19,011 bases of DNA from an uncultured Eubacteriales bacterium (GCA_900542395.1 UQNM01000047.1:1-19011); one strand, 5' to 3'. Counted from the first letter of the stretch, positions 1 to 7,282 are shown. The notes: a model not told the origin generated them from the letters alone. Numbers and translations are program-made.

Positions 1-402
1 CGTCCTTCCAGCCGACGAAGGTATAGCCGGTTCGCGGTTCTTCGCCAAGCGTCACCGTTTGGCCGTAATCCACCGTTTCCGCCCGCGTTTCGCCGTTCAG
101 CAGAACATATGTGACCGTGAACGACCGGGCTTCCCAAACAGCCGTGAGCGTCTTGTCCTCCGTGACGGTGATCGTTTCGCCCGCGTGATACACCTTCTCG
201 CCGTCCTTCCAGCCGACGAAGGTATAGCCGGTTCGCGGTTCTTCGCCAAGCGTCACATTTTGGCCGTAGGCCGCCGTTTCCGTCCGTGTTTTGCCGTTCA
301 GCAGAACGTATGTGACCGTGAACGTCCGGGCTTCCCAAACAGCCGTGAGCGTCATATCGCCCGTGGCGGTGATGTTGACTTTTCCGTCTTCTCCGGCCGG
401 AT
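1..402 (-). repeat. 201-bp tandem repeats encoding InlB/Flg_new-like domains
   Basis: Bases 1-55 are identical to 202-256, and similarity continues beyond, giving a 201-bp (67-codon) period. Each unit encodes FTVTYVLLNG, then YGQ.VTLGEEPRTGYTFVGWKDGEK, then LTAVWEAR. A more diverged first unit lies to the right, at about 352-550. The array reaches the left edge, so the copy number is unknown. High identity between neighbouring units suggests recent duplication or gene conversion. Confidence 0.88.
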
Positions 403-2518
403 AGCTTTTCCCCTTCTCCTCGTCCTTCCAGCCCTTGAACAGATGCCCTTCCTTTGTGGGCGCTTCGAGGGTGACGGTCGTGCCCTTTTGCACCGTTTGG
501 CTGCCGCTTCCGCCTTTGCCGCCGTTCGTGTCGATTTCGATGTGCACCGGGTCTGCTTTATACGAAGCGACAAGCGACAATCCGCCGTTTAGCCACTTGT
601 TTGCATCCACCACCTCGCCGCTTTCAGAGGGCTTATGTCGCGGGTTGTCGTCCTTATACCAGTTGTCAATGTATATGCCGCTGTCGAGATATTTCGCGCC
701 CATGCCCGCGGCGTTGGGCAGTTTGATTGCAGAATTATCCCCTTCCAGACAAATATCTGCGCCGTGTCCGTCTGCCGTATTGTTGTAAATCCGATTTGAT
801 CCGTCGGAAACATCCATCGACCCATTTTCCAAATAAATACCGCCGCCGATATAGCCCATACCGGTGTCGGTTTTATACGCTTTATTGCCAACGACCGTCC
901 AGTTTGTTATCGGGTCTTCTTTTTTTACCTTTGAGTCTCTCAGCGCCACGCCGCCGCCATATGCTGCTTTGTTGTTTTCGATTCTGCCGCCGCTGATGGT
1001 GAGGGTTGACTGATCCGCAAACAAACCGCCGCCCTTACCTGAATCTGACACAAAGCATCCGCTGATTGTGCCGCCTTCGATGTTGAGGGTTAAACCGACC
1101 ACATACAAGCCGCCGCCCGCGCCTGCCTTACATCCGCTAATGGTGACGTCGCTGATGGTGACGGTTGAAGAATGGGTTGAAGAATCTTCTGCATACAAAC
1201 CGCCGCCCAATCCTCCCTCACATCCGCTGATGGTGCCGCCGGTGATGGTGATGGCTGAATTGTTCGCGTACAAACCGCCGCCATTATATGCCGGTGCCGT
1301 GCATTTGCTGATTGTGCCGTCGGTGATGGTGATGTTTGAATTGTCCGCATACAAACCACCGCCATTATTCATCGTTGCCGTACATTCGCTGATTGTGCCG
1401 CCGCTGATGGTGACGGTTGAGCCGTCCACATACAAACCGCCGCCCACATACAAACCGCCGCCCACACCTGCCGTACATCCGCTGATTGTGCCGTTGTTGA
1501 TGGTGATGGTTGATTGATTTGTTGCATACAAACCGCCGCCCGCACCTACACTTGCATCACATCCGCTGATTGTGCCGCCTTCGATGGTGACGGTTGAATA
1601 ATTCTGCGCATACAAACCGCCGCCATAACCATTCACTGCCTTACATCCGCTGATTGTGCCGTTGTTGATGGTGATGGTTGAATTGTCCGCATACAAACCG
1701 CCGCCCTTGCTCGCCGAACATCCGCTGATTGTGCCGCCGCTGATGGTGACGGTTGAAGATTTTTCTGCACACAAACCGCCGCCCGTGTCCGCCGTACATC
1801 CGCTGATTGTGCCGCCCGACATGACAAATGTAGCATCATAAATGAGGGCGCCGCCGCTATTGCCACGGTCTCTGACGTCTCCGCAATTTCGAATCTCACC
1901 GCCAGACATATTGAACGTTGTCCTCGATCCAGCAGTTACTGCGCGGCTGCAGTTTTCAATTACGCCGCCATACATGTTAAAAACTGACTTCGAACTAAAA
2001 TCTAACTTCGAACCCATAATCACTACGCAGGCGTTGCCCGCAAACTGCCCATTTTGCAGCGTCACATGCTCGTACATATTCGCGGTTGCCCCTCCTGATA
2101 CAGTTATAAAGGCACCCCTTGCATTTTCAGGTACAGAGACATCCCTTGGATCTCTGTCAATCGTCAGCGTTCCCTTGTAACCTTCCGCGCCCAAATTCAG
2201 AACGTTTCCTTTTCCTGTCACCGTAATTCCTGCGTTCGGCTCAACGAAAATCGTATGACCTTCGCCCTTGATGGTCGTCGTCTTGATGGTCGTCGTCTTG
2301 CTGTTGGTCAATATATAGTCGGTAGTATTGCCTTCCAAGGTGAAGCTCTCCGTCAAAATGATCTCGTTTTTTGCGTCGCCGGATTTGTTAATTTCTTCAA
2401 CCGCCTTCTTAAAATCAGCGTCCGACCCGACCCTACGTGACACCGCCATAGCGCGCGGCGCCGCCAGCGCCAGCATGCAGACCGCTATGCCCAGCGCCTT
2501 CCAAATCTTCCTGTTCAT
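1..2518 (-). CDS. Secreted beta-helix surface protein with InlB-type repeats (3' end outside window)
   Basis: This gene starts at ATG 2518 and stays open to the left edge, so 839 residues are visible and the C-terminus, including any cell-wall anchor, is missing. Residues 1-25 form a signal peptide: basic MNRKIWK, a hydrophobic core, and cleavage expected after AMA. Residues about 233-530 carry roughly eleven degenerate repeats of the form GGTISGC...GGGLYADNSTITI, the pattern of a right-handed parallel beta-helix. A spacer follows. From about residue 658 there are repeats of about 67 residues with GYTFVGWKDG...LTAVWEAR, typical of the InlB B-repeat/Flg_new (Listeria-Bacteroides) family. By family this is an exported cell-surface protein, possibly an adhesin or glycan-binding protein; the ligand is unknown. 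A GGAAAGG ribosome binding site and a good promoter lie upstream. Three short in-frame tandem duplications interrupt the repeats. The call of a surface repeat protein is firm; its exact role is not. Confidence 0.9.
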   Translation of the reverse strand, partial: MNRKIWKALGIAVCMLALAAPRAMAVSRRVGSDADFKKAVEEINKSGDAKNEIILTESFTLEGNTTDYILTNSKTTTIKTTTIKGEGHTIFVEPNAGITVTGKGNVLNLGAEGYKGTLTIDRDPRDVSVPENARGAFITVSGGATANMYEHVTLQNGQFAGNACVVIMGSKLDFSSKSVFNMYGGVIENCSRAVTAGSRTTFNMSGGEIRNCGDVRDRGNSGGALIYDATFVMSGGTISGCTADTGGGLCAEKSSTVTISGGTISGCSASKGGGLYADNSTITINNGTISGCKAVNGYGGGLYAQNYSTVTIEGGTISGCDASVGAGGGLYATNQSTITINNGTISGCTAGVGGGLYVGGGLYVDGSTVTISGGTISECTATMNNGGGLYADNSNITITDGTISKCTAPAYNGGGLYANNSAITITGGTISGCEGGLGGGLYAEDSSTHSSTVTISDVTISGCKAGAGGGLYVVGLTLNIEGGTISGCFVSDSGKGGGLFADQSTLTISGGRIENNKAAYGGGVALRDSKVKKEDPITNWTVVGNKAYKTDTGMGYIGGGIYLENGSMDVSDGSNRIYNNTADGHGADICLEGDNSAIKLPNAAGMGAKYLDSGIYIDNWYKDDNPRHKPSESGEVVDANKWLNGGLSLVASYKADPVHIEIDTNGGKGGSGSQTVQKGTTVTLEAPTKEGHLFKGWKDEEKGKSYPAGEDGKVNITATGDMTLTAVWEARTFTVTYVLLNGKTRTETAAYGQNVTLGEEPRTGYTFVGWKDGEKVYHAGETITVTEDKTLTAVWEARSFTVTYVLLNGETRAETVDYGQTVTLGEEPRTGYTFVGWKD
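930..1830 (-). repeat. Degenerate tandem repeats encoding beta-helix turns
   Basis: Within the surface-protein gene a unit of about 72-90 bp recurs about eleven times. Each unit encodes GGTISGC, a short variable loop, GGGLYA, and STVTI or STITI. On the plus strand the recurring word acatccgctgattgtgccg is easily seen near 1475, 1559, 1643, 1718 and 1796, with diverged copies to the left. Unit length varies mainly in the loop after the cysteine. This is protein-coding repeat structure, not a CRISPR or satellite. Confidence 0.9.
1427..1462 (-). repeat. 18-bp perfect tandem duplication in the beta-helix region
   Basis: Positions 1427-1444 and 1445-1462 are identical 18-mers. In the protein they encode two consecutive copies of GGGLYV, inserting six extra residues into one beta-helix rung. 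The duplication preserves the frame and looks like recent replication slippage. Confidence 0.9.
2267..2296 (-). repeat. 15-bp perfect tandem duplication near the N-terminus
   Basis: Two identical 15-mers (2267-2281 and 2282-2296) encode a doubled TTTIK motif shortly after the signal peptide of the surface protein. The frame is kept. A third, 12-bp-period duplication (1163-1185) encodes SSTHSST. Confidence 0.88.
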
Positions 2519-2581
2519 CGCTTTCTGCCTTTCCTTCGATTCATTGTTTTCCTATATGCAGCCGACAAAATGGATACGGAC

Positions 2582-2610
2582 ATCATAGCATATCGACATT
2601 CTTTTTTCAA
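2582..2610 (-). promoter_or_regulatory. Sigma-A-type promoter of the surface-protein gene
   Basis: On the minus strand a -35 TTGAAA (2605-2610) and a -10 TATGAT (2582-2587) are separated by exactly 17 bp. The predicted start lies near 2575, giving a leader of about 57 nt before ATG 2518. The surrounding 2519-2690 stretch is AT-rich and holds no other gene. Confidence 0.7.
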
Positions 2611-2690
2611 TCTGTTTTATTCGATTCTTCGCGAATCCGAAATTCGAAATTTTGCAAAAATTCCGATAACGGGCGCAATGATCGTCATGC

Positions 2691-2723
2691 AAAAAAGCGC
2701 CCTCCCGTTTTTCGGGAAAGCGC
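2691..2723 (-). terminator. Intrinsic terminator of the amino acid ABC operon
   Basis: On the minus strand an 11-bp stem (arms 2697-2707 and 2713-2723, two G-U pairs, AAAAA loop) is followed by six T residues (2691-2696). It sits 13 bp after the ATPase stop codon and separates the operon from the surface-protein promoter. Confidence 0.9.
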
Positions 2724-2736
2724 CGTGTATTCGCTT

Positions 2737-3468
2737 TTACAGCATACTCGCCAGAAACGCCTTGAGCCTTTCGGTCTTCGGCGCGCCGAGCACGTCCTTG
2801 GGGTCGCCGTGCTCGCAGATCACGCCCTGATCCATGAACACGACCTCGCTGGCCACCGCGCGGGCAAAGCCCATCTCGTGGGTGACGACCAGCATCGTCA
2901 GCCCCTCCTGCGCGAGCGTCTGCATGACGGAGAGCACCTCGCCGACCATCTCCGGGTCAAGCGCGCTCGTCGGCTCGTCGAAAAGGATGACCTCCGGGTC
3001 CATCGCCAGCGCGCGGGCGATGGCGACGCGCTGCTTCTGCCCGCCGGAGAGCTGGCGCGGCTTGGCGTTGATGTAGGCGGCCATGCCGACCTTTTCGAGG
3101 TACTTCATCGCGTTTTCAACGCTCTCCTCGCGGGTGCGGTGCAGCACCTTCATCTGACCGGTGACGCAGTTGTTCAGCACATCCATGTTGCCGAACAGGT
3201 TGAACTGCTGAAAGACCATGCCGACCTTGGCGTGATAGCGCGGCATGTTGACCGCGCCGGAGAGAATATCCTCGCCGTGGTAGAGAATCTGCCCCTCGTC
3301 CGGCGTTTCGAGCAGGTTGATGCAGCGCAGCAGCGTCGATTTGCCCGAGCCGGAGGAGCCGATGATGCAGGTCACCTCGCCCTTGTTGGCGGCAAAATCC
3401 ACGCCCCGCAGCACCTCGTGGTCGCCGAAGGCCTTTTTGATGCCCCTGACTTCAATCACACGTTCCAT
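2737..3468 (-). CDS. Polar amino acid ABC transporter ATP-binding protein (GlnQ/HisP type)
   Basis: This 243-residue protein is the cytoplasmic ATPase that powers import through the permease encoded just upstream. All motifs are intact: Walker A GSSGSGKST (37-45), Q-loop glutamine near 87 in FQQFNLF, signature LSGGQKQR (140-147), Walker B VILFDEPTSALDPE (160-173), and the H-loop THEMGFA (His197). EPTSALDPE together with THEMGFARAVA is characteristic of the polar amino acid group (GlnQ, HisP, ArtP-like). The start ATG 3468 lies inside the end of the permease gene (13-bp overlap ATGGAACGTGTGA) and is preceded by GGAGG, indicating translational coupling. Length is normal for the family. Substrate is not determined; glutamine, cystine, arginine or histidine are all possible. 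A strong terminator follows. Confidence 0.96.
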   Translation of the reverse strand: MERVIEVRGIKKAFGDHEVLRGVDFAANKGEVTCIIGSSGSGKSTLLRCINLLETPDEGQILYHGEDILSGAVNMPRYHAKVGMVFQQFNLFGNMDVLNNCVTGQMKVLHRTREESVENAMKYLEKVGMAAYINAKPRQLSGGQKQRVAIARALAMDPEVILFDEPTSALDPEMVGEVLSVMQTLAQEGLTMLVVTHEMGFARAVASEVVFMDQGVICEHGDPKDVLGAPKTERLKAFLASML

Positions 3469-4286
3469 CTCTTGACGGCCTCCTTTTCGTTTTCGACGGA
3501 TACCTTGATATCCGCGCGGCTGTCGCTCTGCGAGCCGTGAATGACGTAGTTATCCGGGCCGTCCATCTTCTTTTCCACCGCGCGCAGGATGGCGCTGACG
3601 CTCAGCGTCAGGATGAGGTAGATCACCGCGATGATGAAATAGACCTCGAAGTAGCGGTAATACGTGCCCGCCGCGCTCTTCGCCTGGAAGAACAGCTCGG
3701 AGACGGAGATGACGTTGAGCACGCTGGAATCCTTGATGTTGACGATCAGCTCGTTGCCCACGGAGGGGAGGATGTTGCGGATGGCCTGCGGCAGAACCAC
3801 CGTCGTCATGGTCTGCCAGTGGGTCATGCCGATGGCGTGCGCCGCCTCGAACTGCCCCTTATCGACGGAGACGATGCCGCCGCGGATGATTTCGGCCATA
3901 TACGCGCCGGTGTTGATGGAGATGATGAAGATGGCCGCGAAGGTCGTATCCATGAACACGCCCGCGTACTGCGCGCCGTAGTAGATCACGACGGCCTGCA
4001 CGATCATCGGCGTGCCGCGGAACACCTGAATGTAGACGTTCATCAGCAGCTGCGCCAGCCTGAGCAGCCCGCGCCGGAAGGTCACGCCGACGTTCGAGCC
4101 GGTTTTCTTCTTCTCCGGCAGGGCGATGGTGCGGATGATGGCCACCAGCAGGCCGAGCGCGAAGCCCAGCGCCGTGCCCGTCAGCGCAATCAGCAGGGTC
4201 ATGCCCGTTCCGCGCAGGAACAGCATCCCGTATTTTTCCAGCAAAAAGGCCACCCAGCCAAAGAAGGATGTAGAAGCGTTCGGCAT
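3456..4286 (-). CDS. Polar amino acid ABC transporter permease (GlnP/HisM type)
   Basis: This 276-residue inner-membrane subunit forms the translocation channel of the importer. Hydrophobic segments are visible near residues 10-55 (two), 92-125 and 215-235. The conserved FRGTPMIVQ lies at 89-97. The EAA loop, contacting the ATPase, is GQFEAAHAIGMTHWQTM with EAA at 147-149. ATG 4286 is chosen because AAAGGAG sits 7 nt upstream and MPNASTSFFGW leads directly into the first membrane segment; a longer reading to 4355 would extend into the hairpin-rich spacer. The C-terminus has a polar tail of about 35 residues after YVIHG, somewhat longer than usual. Its 3' end overlaps the ATPase gene by 13 bp. 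It is separated from the binding-protein gene by an unusual 266-bp gap. Substrate is not resolved. Confidence 0.95.
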   Translation of the reverse strand: MPNASTSFFGWVAFLLEKYGMLFLRGTGMTLLIALTGTALGFALGLLVAIIRTIALPEKKKTGSNVGVTFRRGLLRLAQLLMNVYIQVFRGTPMIVQAVVIYYGAQYAGVFMDTTFAAIFIISINTGAYMAEIIRGGIVSVDKGQFEAAHAIGMTHWQTMTTVVLPQAIRNILPSVGNELIVNIKDSSVLNVISVSELFFQAKSAAGTYYRYFEVYFIIAVIYLILTLSVSAILRAVEKKMDGPDNYVIHGSQSDSRADIKVSVENEKEAVKRWNV

Positions 4287-4332
4287 TTTGTTTTCTCCTT
4301 TGGGGTACGTCGGCTCGCCGCCCCGAACCCCG

Positions 4333-4489
4333 GCAGGGAACTGAGTTCCCTGCACCTTCCGTTACCATCTGCTTCGCAGATGGTTTATTTAATCAGAAAC
4401 TTCTTTTCCTCCGTTTATCGCGCAGCGATAAACAAAGTGGGAAATCCAAGAACCTCAGGTTCTTGGCAGGGCTTGGGGCAGCGCCCCAA
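4333..4489. repeat. Five consecutive perfect palindromes between binding-protein and permease genes
   Basis: Five perfect inverted repeats stand in a row: 4333-4353 (arms gcagggaact/agttccctgc), 4365-4383 (ccatctgc/gcagatgg), 4413-4433 (gtttatcgc/gcgataaac), 4446-4466 (ccaagaacct/aggttcttgg) and 4473-4489 (ttggggc/gccccaa). Loops or centres are 1-3 nt. None has a T-run, so they do not look like standard terminators. They lie in the leader of the permease-ATPase transcript and could stabilise or process mRNA, or be a dispersed intergenic repeat. There is no convincing ORF here. Confidence 0.85.
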
Positions 4490-4511
4490 CGTTCTCCCCC
4501 CCATGGCGCAT

Positions 4512-4539
4512 AAAAGGCTGTCGGCTGACCGACAGTCTT
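4512..4539 (-). terminator. Probable intercistronic terminator after the binding-protein gene
   Basis: On the minus strand AAGACTGTCGG and CCGACAGCCTT form a stem with a TCAG loop and one A-C mismatch, followed by TTTTA. It lies 14 bp after the binding-protein stop. A leaky terminator here would let the binding protein be made in excess over the permease and ATPase, as is common for such operons. Confidence 0.6.
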
Positions 4540-4552
4540 ATTTGGCGCTTGA

Positions 4553-5353
4553 TTACTCGCTCAGCGGCTGATCGAGCACAACCGCGTCCATGATGGCGTT
4601 GCGTTCCTCAGCGGAAATCCCGGCGAGGATTTCGTTGATCTGCGCCTTCAGCGGGCTGCCCTGCTTTACGCCGACGGCAATCTGCGCGTCGTCCGGGGAG
4701 ACGGTGAAGCCCTGCCCCTCGTCGAAGGTGATGTACGTCAGATCCGCGTTCGCGGAGGTCGCGGAGACCGCGCCGGGGCGGTCGGCCACATAGCCGTCAA
4801 TCGCGCCGGAGGAAACCGCGACGATCATCGTCGGGAAGGTCTCCATCGCGGGCATCTTCACCGCGCCCTCGATCTGGTCGATCATGTCATAGTGGAACGT
4901 GCTCATCTGGCCGGTGATCTTCGCGCCCGCCAGATCGGCCAGGCGCTTCGCGCCGGCAAACGCGCTGTCCTTGCGAACCACGACGGTCAGCTCCGTGTCG
5001 TAGTAGGAATCCGTAAAGTCAATGGTCATCCGGCGCTCGGCGGTCGGGCTCATGCCGGCGATAATCACGTCGATGTTGCCGGAGAGCAGCGCCGGGGTCA
5101 GGCCGTCCCACTCGGTCTTGACGATTTCCAGCTCCATGCCGAGCTGATCGGCGATGATCTTCGCGATGCGCACATCGTAGCCGTCCGCGTAGCCGCCCGC
5201 CGCAATCGCCACGGCGTTTTCGCCCGCGTCGCTCTGCGTCCAGTTATACGGCGCGTAGTTGCACTCCATGCCCACGCGCAGGGTTTCGCAAACGCCCGCC
5301 GCCGCGAGCAGAACCATCGCCATCGTCATGGCCAAAGTCAGCATTTTCTTCAT
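4553..5353 (-). CDS. Extracellular amino acid-binding protein of the ABC importer (SBP_bac_3 family)
   Basis: This 266-residue protein captures the substrate outside the membrane and delivers it to the permease encoded next. It opens with a signal sequence (MKKMLTLAMTMAMVLLAAAG) followed by ETLRVGMECNYAPYNW, the usual start of a mature family 3 binding protein. DGLTPALLSGNIDVIIAGMSPTAERR and MTIDFTDSYY (about 83-118) are family hallmarks, with Arg107 or Arg108 placed like the residue that binds the substrate carboxylate. A cysteine is at residue 22, but the preceding AGV is a poor lipobox, so lipid anchoring is doubtful. ATG 5353 has GGGAGGA 7 nt upstream. It is the first gene of the operon, with a good promoter and an inverted repeat upstream. 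The bound amino acid cannot be named. Confidence 0.94.
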   Translation of the reverse strand: MKKMLTLAMTMAMVLLAAAGVCETLRVGMECNYAPYNWTQSDAGENAVAIAAGGYADGYDVRIAKIIADQLGMELEIVKTEWDGLTPALLSGNIDVIIAGMSPTAERRMTIDFTDSYYDTELTVVVRKDSAFAGAKRLADLAGAKITGQMSTFHYDMIDQIEGAVKMPAMETFPTMIVAVSSGAIDGYVADRPGAVSATSANADLTYITFDEGQGFTVSPDDAQIAVGVKQGSPLKAQINEILAGISAEERNAIMDAVVLDQPLSE

Positions 5354-5411
5354 TGCGCTGTCCTCCCGACCCCATCGGGTCTATCCACAGGTTGTTCGTT
5401 GGAATGAGGAT

Positions 5412-5440
5412 ATCTTACACCTGACCCGCCGGAGAGTCAA
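5412..5440 (-). promoter_or_regulatory. Sigma-A-type promoter of the amino acid importer operon
   Basis: On the minus strand TTGACT (5435-5440) and TAAGAT (5412-5417) are separated by 17 bp. The predicted start near 5405 gives a leader of about 50 nt carrying a small hairpin (GACCC/GGGTC) just before the GGGAGG ribosome binding site. Confidence 0.75.
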
Positions 5441-5459
5441 CGAAATTACAATAATTTCG
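5441..5459. promoter_or_regulatory. Candidate operator: perfect inverted repeat abutting the -35
   Basis: cgaaatta, caa, taatttcg is a perfect 8-bp inverted repeat with a 3-bp spacer that begins at the base next to the -35 hexamer. Position, size and AT-rich content fit a dimeric regulator binding site or an UP-like element. No regulator gene is in the window, so the identity of any regulator is unknown. Confidence 0.5.
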
Positions 5460-5529
5460 CGTCATCTTTGTATTTTTTACAAATCAAATGCGCGGCAAAG
5501 CATTTTTCATCGTCCAAAAACCGATATTT

Positions 5530-7188
5530 TTATTCTTCCTTGACGCGCACGTTCTCCCGGCCGAACATATCGAATACCTTGTTCAGGCTGTTTTCCGCCT
5601 GCTTTCTGGCTTCCTCCTGCGCGCTGAGGATCGCCTTGTCCGATTCCTGCACCGTGCCCTCGATCGCCGCGCGGAACGTGCACGGGTAGCCCGCCGCCTG
5701 CGTCAGGTAGCCCGCCACCTCCTCGTTCTTCTCCGGAATGCTCAGCATCTTCACATAGGCCGCGCCCATCGCCTTGGGATAGACCACGGTGAACAGCCCG
5801 TTCTCGCCGGAGACAAGCCGCCCAAATTTGAGCATGCCGAAGAGCTGCGGCTTCTGCTTGGCCTGCCGCATGGCCTCCTGCCAGATGCGTTCCGCGTCCG
5901 GCGCGGGGCCTTTCGGCGCTTCCTTCGCGGGGGGCGGCGCGGCTTCTCCCTGCGCGGCCTCCGTCGCGTCGGCCGTCGGTGCGGCGGCTTCCTGCTTTCG
6001 GGCGGGCGCAGCCACCGCCACGCCCTCGCGCAGCTTGCGCTCCAGCTCGTCCACGCGGGCGACGAGCGCCTCCACCTGCATGCTCTCCTCCGGCGCACAG
6101 GCGCGAAGCGCGGCCGTTTCCAGCGCAAAGCGCGGCTGAGCCGCCCACTTCATATCCGTTTCGCTCGCCAGAAAGAGATCGAGCATCCGCATCAGCCGCG
6201 TGTGCGACGTGCGCCTGGCCTGCGCGACATATTCCGCCGCGTCCTCCCGCGTGACCTCCAAAAGGCCGCTGAGCTGTTCCTCGCCGCAGATATCCGCCAG
6301 CATCAGCGCGCGCAGATGGGCGCTCACGTCGCGCACAAACACCTGCACCTCGCGCCCCTTGCGCATCATCTCGTCAATCAGCGCCAGCGCGCCCGCCGCG
6401 TCCGAATCAATCAGCCGATCCGCGAACGCGAACAGGAAGCTCTTATCCGCCGCGCCGAGCACCCGAAGCACGAGTGCCTCCGTCAGCCCGCCGTCCTCCT
6501 CCTGCGCGTAGGAAAGGCACATGTCCATGATCGACCATGCGTCGCGCATGCCGCCCTCCGCCGCGCGGGCGATGCGGGAAAGCGCCGCGTCCTCGGCCTG
6601 AATATGGCCTTCCTCCAGCGCGACGCGCAGCCGCCCGATGATCTGGTGCGCGGGAATCCGCCCGAAATCGAACCGCTGACAGCGGGAAAGGATCGTCGCC
6701 GGGAGCTTCTGCGGCTCCGTCGTCGCCAAAATGAACACAACGTAGGCGGGCGGTTCTTCCAGCGTCTTGAGCAGCGCGTTGAACGCGCCCTGCGAGAGCA
6801 TATGCACCTCGTCGATGATATACACGCGATAGCGCCCCGTCTGCGGCGGGTATTTCACCTTTTCGCGCAAATCGCGGATCTCGTCCACGCCGTTGTTGCT
6901 GGCCGCGTCGATTTCCAGAATATCGAGGCTGTTTTCCTCCGCCAGCGCCCGGCAGGTGTCGCACGTGCCGCAGGGATCGCCGTCCTCCGGGTGTTCGCAG
7001 TTGACCGCGCGCGCGAACACCTTCGCCGTCGAGGTTTTGCCCGTGCCGCGCGTGCCGCAGAACAGATACGCATGCGCGATGCGCCCGCTCGTGATCTGGC
7101 TGCGCAGCGTTTTGATCACAGCCTCCTGCCCCACAAAATCCTCGAACCGCGCCGGACGATAGCGGCGATACAGCGCCTGATAGCCCAT
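5530..7188 (-). CDS. dnaX: DNA polymerase III subunit gamma/tau (clamp loader)
   Basis: This 552-residue protein is the ATPase core of the clamp loader that places the sliding clamp on DNA and organises the replisome. It starts MGYQALYRRYRPARFEDFVGQE, the classic DnaX opening. Walker A GTRGTGKT is at 45-52, the zinc-binding cysteines at 64, 73, 76 and 79, Walker B DEVHML at 126-131, and the SRC arginine-finger motif at 168-170. The conserved ATPase part is followed by an Ala/Pro-rich linker (about 385-425) and a C-terminal tau-like domain. ATG 7188 is preferred over an in-frame ATG 21 bp upstream because GGAGG lies 7 nt before it. I found no A-rich slippery run in the gene, so a frameshifted short gamma form is not indicated. 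The usual downstream partners ybaB and recR are absent; the importer operon follows. Confidence 0.97.
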   Translation of the reverse strand: MGYQALYRRYRPARFEDFVGQEAVIKTLRSQITSGRIAHAYLFCGTRGTGKTSTAKVFARAVNCEHPEDGDPCGTCDTCRALAEENSLDILEIDAASNNGVDEIRDLREKVKYPPQTGRYRVYIIDEVHMLSQGAFNALLKTLEEPPAYVVFILATTEPQKLPATILSRCQRFDFGRIPAHQIIGRLRVALEEGHIQAEDAALSRIARAAEGGMRDAWSIMDMCLSYAQEEDGGLTEALVLRVLGAADKSFLFAFADRLIDSDAAGALALIDEMMRKGREVQVFVRDVSAHLRALMLADICGEEQLSGLLEVTREDAAEYVAQARRTSHTRLMRMLDLFLASETDMKWAAQPRFALETAALRACAPEESMQVEALVARVDELERKLREGVAVAAPARKQEAAAPTADATEAAQGEAAPPPAKEAPKGPAPDAERIWQEAMRQAKQKPQLFGMLKFGRLVSGENGLFTVVYPKAMGAAYVKMLSIPEKNEEVAGYLTQAAGYPCTFRAAIEGTVQESDKAILSAQEEARKQAENSLNKVFDMFGRENVRVKEE

Positions 7189-7224
7189 TTTGTTGCCTCC
7201 ACAATCCAATCAAGAATATAAAAT

Positions 7225-7253
7225 AGAATATCACAAAAAGAAAAACTTTACAA
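7225..7253 (-). promoter_or_regulatory. Possible dnaX promoter
   Basis: On the minus strand TTGTAA (7248-7253) and TATTCT (7225-7230) are 17 bp apart, each matching 4 of 6 consensus bases. It lies in an AT-rich stretch upstream of ATG 7188. Its -35 overlaps the -35 of the divergent plus-strand promoter. Confidence 0.4.
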
Positions 7254-7275
7254 CCGTTCCGGACGGGTGTACAAT
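7247..7275 (+). promoter_or_regulatory. Sigma-A-type promoter of the AEC transporter gene
   Basis: TTTACA (7247-7252) and TACAAT (7270-7275) are separated by 17 bp, each matching 5 of 6 consensus bases. The predicted start near 7282 gives a leader of about 105 nt before ATG 7387. Confidence 0.7.
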
Positions 7276-7282
7276 AAGCGGC

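Noticed and set aside
1068..1517. Repeat-rich plus-strand frame with recurring YKPPP motifs
   Set aside because: It is the complement of the beta-helix repeats. The minus-strand reading has a signal peptide, a ribosome binding site, a promoter and recognisable domains.
930..1830. CRISPR-like regularity of the repeats
   Set aside because: Units vary in length, the intervening bases encode conserved protein loops, and the frame runs through all of them.
3537..4571. 344-codon plus-strand frame over the permease and its spacer
   Set aside because: Its first part is an antisense shadow of the permease, its C-terminal part translates the palindrome block, and it has no ribosome binding site or promoter.
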